From Brevipalpus yothersi (taxonomy: Eukaryota; Arthropoda; Arachnida; Trombidiformes; Tenuipalpidae): DNA of 64,000 bases. The position numbers and the translations under genes are program-made. The notes under the pieces are model-generated. The model was not told where the DNA came from. It saw only the letters and a program-made list of their open reading frames with translations, and ran no database searches. Location: positions 20,739-84,738 of the forward strand of contig QZCP01000183.1 of assembly GCA_003956705.1 (NCBI GenBank), in the 5' to 3' direction. Positions 60,827-64,000 of the stretch are shown piece by piece (within the stretch, counting starts at the first letter, position 1; each line of letters begins with the position of its first letter).

Positions 60827-61908
60827 ATGAATTTATATTATGCGATGTTGCTCTTGGCTCTTCTCTTTATGTTTGTGTTGATCAATGGGAATTGTGGAGA
60901 ATTTATGGTTGAAGATACAAATTGTTCAGCAGCGGGTTGTGAAAAACTTGCTATAAGTGTTATGCAATCAACCAGAATCAACGAGCAACAGAACCGAATA
61001 ATGACCATAACAAGCGACCACAACAGCTACTATGGAGCTCTCATCAGTGAAAAAGGGAATATGACTATAGATTATAGTCCAATTATCCATGGGAATTGTG
61101 AAGGGGTCTACAATTTTGTTTGTTCTAGACCCTCAAACTCGATAGGTGTGATTTTCAAATCTTTACCATTCATCGAAGGTATTACCAATTGGCATCATGA
61201 GGATCCTATTTGTAATTCGGATAAGTGTGAGTTCATGTCCATCGGCAAAGAAAATGGAAAATACGTTGCCCAATTTAGAGAAGAAGTAGCTGCCAATCCA
61301 TCGGCTTGTCAAGATGGAGAAATGTCATCGAAAACACTCACATTGCATGTTAAAATCATATCTTCTCGGCCTGAATACCTATTGTCCGGAGGCTTTAGTA
61401 TGTTAATTCTTGTGCCCACAAAAGTGAAATTATCAATACTGTCAGCTGAGGGAGAAAATTCAATAAACTTTGGGAGTATTGAGGTGAGTAGCGAAGAACG
61501 ATGCATTAGATGGTCCTCATCGACTTACTTCTCTCTTAGGAACCCGAAGGTAATCCATCTGTAACAATCAAAACTGCTAAACTCTCATACTGGATATCTG
61601 GGGAAAATTTGACCATTCCAATAAGAGCAACTTATCTCAAAGAGGTCATTGTAGAGCCGAGATCTACTAATCTACCAGTTGCTTGTTTCTTTCAAGGACA
61701 TACATCCGGTAGAGTTTATGAAGTCTCCATCAAGTTTGAGCATCCATACAAGTATATTCAATCTTATCATCTTACTTTTCTGACTTGGTCTCTCACAATT
61801 AATCTCGGTGATCATTCAAAGTCTGCAGCCAGCATAATTCCAGCCTTGAAAACTTTTGGACTAATAGCCATGGCACTATGTTTTCTACCAATTATCAGAA
61901 TATGGTAA
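60827..61908 (+). CDS. Array family copy 16 (intact, subfamily B)
   Basis: Exons 60827-61483 and 61540-61908 (56-bp intron, acceptor CTCTTAG) encode 341 aa. The signal peptide has an extra hydrophobic stretch (YYAMLLLALLFMFVLING). Then come NCGEFMVEDTNCSAAGCEKL, HNSYYGALISEKGNMTIDYS, NCEGVYNFVCSRPSNSIGVI (an extra Cys), CNSDKCEFMSIG and ACQDGEMSSKTLTL. Exon 2 starts EPEGNPSVTIKTAKL, has VACFFQGHTSGRVYEVSIKF and a hydrophobic end (KTFGLIAMALCFLPIIRIW) with almost no tail after it, the arrangement most like a GPI signal. Confidence 0.83.
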
Positions 61909-63307
61909 TTTGAAGTCAATATCTGGAGTAACTGAAGTGAGTTGTCGAAGTGTTTGCTTATGATGAGGAAATAATTCATAATCAAAGCCCCTGGACGTGT
62001 TTTGTCGTAAAAATGACACAACTGTTGGAGTGATTAGTTGAAATGATGTTGGGTTGGTCAGCATTCTTGGAGTGAGACGATGAATTGTAAATTCTCAAGA
62101 AGTGAACTGATGGAGAAAAGATTTTTGAGTTTTCCCTGATTATTCATGGAAAATTTTCAATCCGAAATCTTAATATCCAAAGGTTATGCCAATAAAAGCT
62201 CAGAACTTAGCTTAGAAATCTAGTTTTACTGTATGATGGCTTAAGAATGTAAACATTGTATTTACACTAGAAATTTCGAGTTGGTCTTAATTAATAAAGG
62301 CAGCCCACACTTCAGATGCATTCAGTTCCAGGAACTAGCAAAATAATTTTAGTTTATACAATTATCAAAGCCGAAAAGATGATCTAATTCTCATAGAAAC
62401 GCAAATTCGAACGCTGATGATTCAAACTCCAGGATAAGTTCCACCTTGTATAACGAAATTGTTTTGTAAAGAATAACGTACAATAACCATGATAGTTCGA
62501 GAAGTCTCATTCCAATGATAGTAGCGTCTCTCAGAAGGAGTTCAAGCATTCTAATTGGGAAGGTAAATTCCCTACCTGTAGTACCGAATATGAATTTTCC
62601 TTTGAATCTGACCACGAATTTTATTTGTGAGGGTCAAAAATAAATTTTTTTCGAAAGCCTCTCAATAATTGATCCTCTTCATTATCACTTGCGCAATTTT
62701 CGAGAAAAAGCCTCATGAATGAAGAGCTCAAAGCATGGTCCACCAATCAGAAAATGAGTGAATTTTTAATCCGAAATTCTGAGATCATGAATGATGTATG
62801 TTTTTCTCTGATCAATCTTGACACATCAAGAAAGAATTGAACAATTTGTTTACTTATTATAAAAGTTTCAAAAATGGATTGTATGCTAGTTTTTTCACGC
62901 AACAGAAACGGATAATGACCATCTTAAATTCATATAAGAAATAGTTCATACATATAAGGTAAATTTTTGTTACCTCCCCATGAACTCAATTACTTCATCG
63001 CATAAAGTGTGTCTTCCTAATATCATTCATTATAGTTTGATTTGTCATTCAGAATGGGAAAATAGAAACCAAGCAACAATAAATTGAGCAAATACAAGTG
63101 GGGACTAATGAGAGGGAAGTTAGAGTGTGAGAACATTCATAAACAATTGATTATGAATTGGACAAGTTGCTCGAACATCAATGACTCTATTGATGTATCC
63201 TAGATGAGAAGGGATGTAGAATTGTTTTTCTGAGGTTTATTTGAATATTAAAACTGCAATAGAGAACTAAAAGTTCTGTTCTCAAAAGCCCTACGAAAGT
63301 TCTCAAA
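61909..63307. repeat. Intergenic array DNA with a gene-start fragment
   Basis: Mostly diverged flank sequence. 62940-63180 matches the upstream unit at 42020-42290. Apart from the short fragment at 62875, nothing coding is supported. Confidence 0.55.
62875..62935 (+). pseudogene. Gene-start fragment (relic 17)
   Basis: A family leader and ATG (MDCMLVFS) run directly into sequence for the later RQQKRIMTI segment, deleting the signal core and the first Cys cluster. Stops follow within a few codons. Confidence 0.5.
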
Positions 63308-63985
63308 ATGAATTTCTTTCCATTAATGCTAATTTTCCCTTTGATATCTGTGCCAATATATGAATATTGTGGACCATTTATAGTCAAAAATGTAGATTGT
63401 TCAACAAAAGAATGTGAGGAAATTGCTACTAGTATGAGTGTTATGCGATTAGTCACAAACAACGAACTAGAACGAATGGTCACCATTCCAAGTTACCACA
63501 ACAATTATTATGGAGCTCTCATCGCTGAGTACAGAAACATGACCATCAACTGCACCTCGATGATCGATGGAAGATGTGATGGTGTATACAATTTTGTTGA
63601 TGATAAGCCATCAAACTTCATAGGTTTTGCGCTGGCACCTTTGTCATTTCTCGAAGGCAGTAACAATTGGGATAATTGGGATGAGCCTTATTGCATTATG
63701 GAAAAATGTAGCTTTTCATTCTTTGATGCAAGGTGTTTCAAGTTTTGTCCAAGTTTTTCTTAGAAGAAGAAGTTACAACCAATCTATTCTGTCAAGAGGG
63801 AAAGTTTTCACTAAAAACCCTCAACTCGTTTGGTTAAATCCATTATCCTGGATTCCGGATATACAGAGGCTTTAGCATGTTGATATTTGTTAGCAAAGCA
63901 GTAAAGCTCTCAAAATTTGCAACTAATGAAGGAAATTCGATAATTTTTGAAAGTGTTGAGGTGAGTATTAATGAAAGAAGAATTA
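63308..63985 (+). pseudogene. Array family copy 18 (frameshifted, cut by window end)
   Basis: Exon 1 (63308-63960) starts MNFFPLMLIFPLISVPIYEY and keeps CGPFIVKNVDCSTKECEEI, NNYYGALIAEYRNMTINCT, CDGVYNFVDDKPSNFIGFAL and CIMEKCSFSFFDARCFKFCP. A rearranged stretch near 63750-63770 puts it out of frame at a TAG, and another stop follows near 63834. The GAG|GTGAGT donor and intron start are normal. Exon 2 lies beyond the window, so the array continues to the right. Like copy 4 it has the CFKFCP insertion with two extra Cys. Confidence 0.75.
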
Positions 63986-64000
63986 GATAATCTTAACTGT

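Larger units (their letters stand above)
25790..64000 (+). repeat. Tandem array of a two-exon surface-protein family
   Basis: At least 18 related loci, all on the + strand, continuing past the window edge. General plan of a copy: exon 1 (about 214-222 codons) has a signal peptide ending near (I/V)NG, then typically seven Cys (…NC, NCS, CEK, G.CDGVYNF, CNS.KC, C..GE), the motif NNYYGALI.E, KPSNSIG, then SPKTLNL and GF.MLIFVP…FGS.E. A 48-66 bp intron follows with a CTGAC-like branch site. Exon 2 (about 122-142 codons) has KASDPKEVSVDPKSTNLP, ACFFGG, KVYEV…FE, LTW..SI.LGNP, KSAAS and a terminal hydrophobic stretch. Three subfamilies are visible: A (loci at 26950, 42379, 49090, 58578), B (most others) and C (38620, 48390, 57849; all dead). 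Flanking DNA is duplicated with the genes; one full unit is 3.8 kb (29801 to 33589). I know of no named family that matches. Confidence 0.85.

Noticed and set aside
1..64000. CRISPR array, rRNA genes, bacterial operon structure
   Set aside because: Intron-rich eukaryotic genes throughout. The tandem repeats are gene units and dinucleotide microsatellites, with no repeat-spacer pattern.

Overview
This is AT-rich nuclear DNA from an animal. It has spliceosomal introns (GT-AG, two GC-AG), long (CT)n/(GA)n microsatellites, a laminin alpha short arm, Nup62, a carbonic anhydrase-related protein and a mitochondrial EF-Tu paralogue. The protein sequences look arthropod. A mite or other arachnid is my best guess, but nothing here proves it.

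Layout. (1) 2.6-8.0 kb: a six-exon carbonic anhydrase-related protein gene (CARP X/XI type, + strand) that has lost two of the three zinc ligands. (2) 8-21 kb: mostly non-coding and rich in microsatellites, with two orphan signal-peptide exons on the minus strand that I could not connect to further exons. (3) 21.2-25.7 kb: a compact housekeeping cluster. Nup62 (-) and a divergent mitochondrial EF-Tu (+) share a head-to-head promoter of about 540 bp, followed by a convergent, unrecognised 232-aa protein gene (-). (4) 25.8-64 kb: a tandem array of one two-exon gene family that I do not recognise, at least 18 loci all on the + strand and running off the right edge. Each intact product is about 340-360 aa: signal peptide, a cysteine-bearing exon-1 ectodomain, a mini-intron of 48-66 bp, then exon 2 with an invariant (V/I)ACFF motif, a Ser/Ala-rich linker and a C-terminal hydrophobic segment. 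These look like membrane-anchored surface proteins. Seven copies are intact; the others are frameshifted, truncated or relic copies.

The most unusual object is at 49.1-53.7 kb. A piece of a laminin alpha gene about 3.5 kb long (end of the 5' UTR, signal peptide, LN domain, LE repeats, L4 domain, LE repeats, with its introns) sits inside exon 1 of one array member. Both junctions are in frame, giving a predicted 7-exon, 1,293-aa chimera: family signal peptide, laminin alpha short arm, family ectodomain and membrane anchor. No stop interrupts it. If expressed, it would be a cell-surface laminin short arm lacking the coiled coil and LG domains.

A second intrusion at 45.7-48.2 kb holds a PIF1/Helitron-type helicase fragment, a small F-box gene, a possible FIST-like fragment and a long inverted repeat with GCGAGCG-rich subterminal repeats. 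The array is evolving by segmental duplication, unequal exchange, likely gene conversion and pseudogenisation.
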